Below, piece by piece: positions 14,519 through 14,519 of a stretch of DNA of 14,519 nt (the first letter of the stretch is position 1; each line of letters starts with the position of its first letter). The notes under the pieces are model-generated. The model had not been told where the DNA came from, searched no databases, and was given only the letters and a program-made list of their open reading frames with translations. The stretch lies in assembly GCA_934371505.1 (NCBI GenBank), contig CAKRNW010000052.1, positions 1 to 14,519 on the forward strand. The letters are read 5' to 3'. This DNA comes from an uncultured Lachnospiraceae bacterium. Lineage in GTDB: Bacteria; Bacillota; Clostridia; Lachnospirales; Lachnospiraceae. A program made the position numbers and the translations under genes.

Positions 14519-14519
14519 A

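Overview
The window looks like chromosomal DNA of a low- to mid-GC anaerobic Firmicute, most likely a gut Lachnospiraceae-type clostridium. The reasons are strong AGGAGG-type ribosome binding sites, sigma-A-like promoters with TATAAT-type -10 boxes, several short lipoproteins with LxGC lipoboxes, and the gene families present. No rRNA, tRNA, CRISPR array, transposase or phage gene was seen. The genus is an inference; I could run no search.

Left part (1-4077, plus strand): the end of an operon of envelope genes of unknown function. It holds the 3' end of a cut gene, a small cytoplasmic protein resembling DUF6935, a polytopic membrane protein with two N-terminal zinc ribbons, a bitopic protein resembling the TMEM43/LUMA family, and a lipoprotein. 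Spacing is tight, with an ATGA overlap before the last gene, and a clear rho-independent terminator follows.

Middle (4168-8291): a minus-strand Eis-type GNAT acetyltransferase diverges from a plus-strand methyl-accepting chemotaxis protein. The shared 191-bp control region carries two outward promoters and a perfect dyad. Next comes queT, a predicted queuosine-precursor transporter. Its leader has a promoter, a candidate preQ1-I riboswitch that abuts the ribosome binding site, and a long bidirectional terminator shared with the converging operon.

Right part (14482 down to 8303, minus strand): one apparent operon of FRG-domain protein, MalK/UgpC-type ATPase, two CUT1-type permeases, a solute-binding lipoprotein with an unusual extra C-terminal membrane helix, and a small lipoprotein with two OB-like repeats that also has its own promoter. 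The lead promoter sits just upstream of the FRG gene and is back to back with a plus-strand promoter that reads out of the window.

Together these suggest a complete sugar-type importer with its own ATPase, unusually led by an FRG-domain gene. The best candidates for something undescribed are that FRG/ABC/OB-lipoprotein operon and the zinc-ribbon/TMEM43-like membrane cassette.
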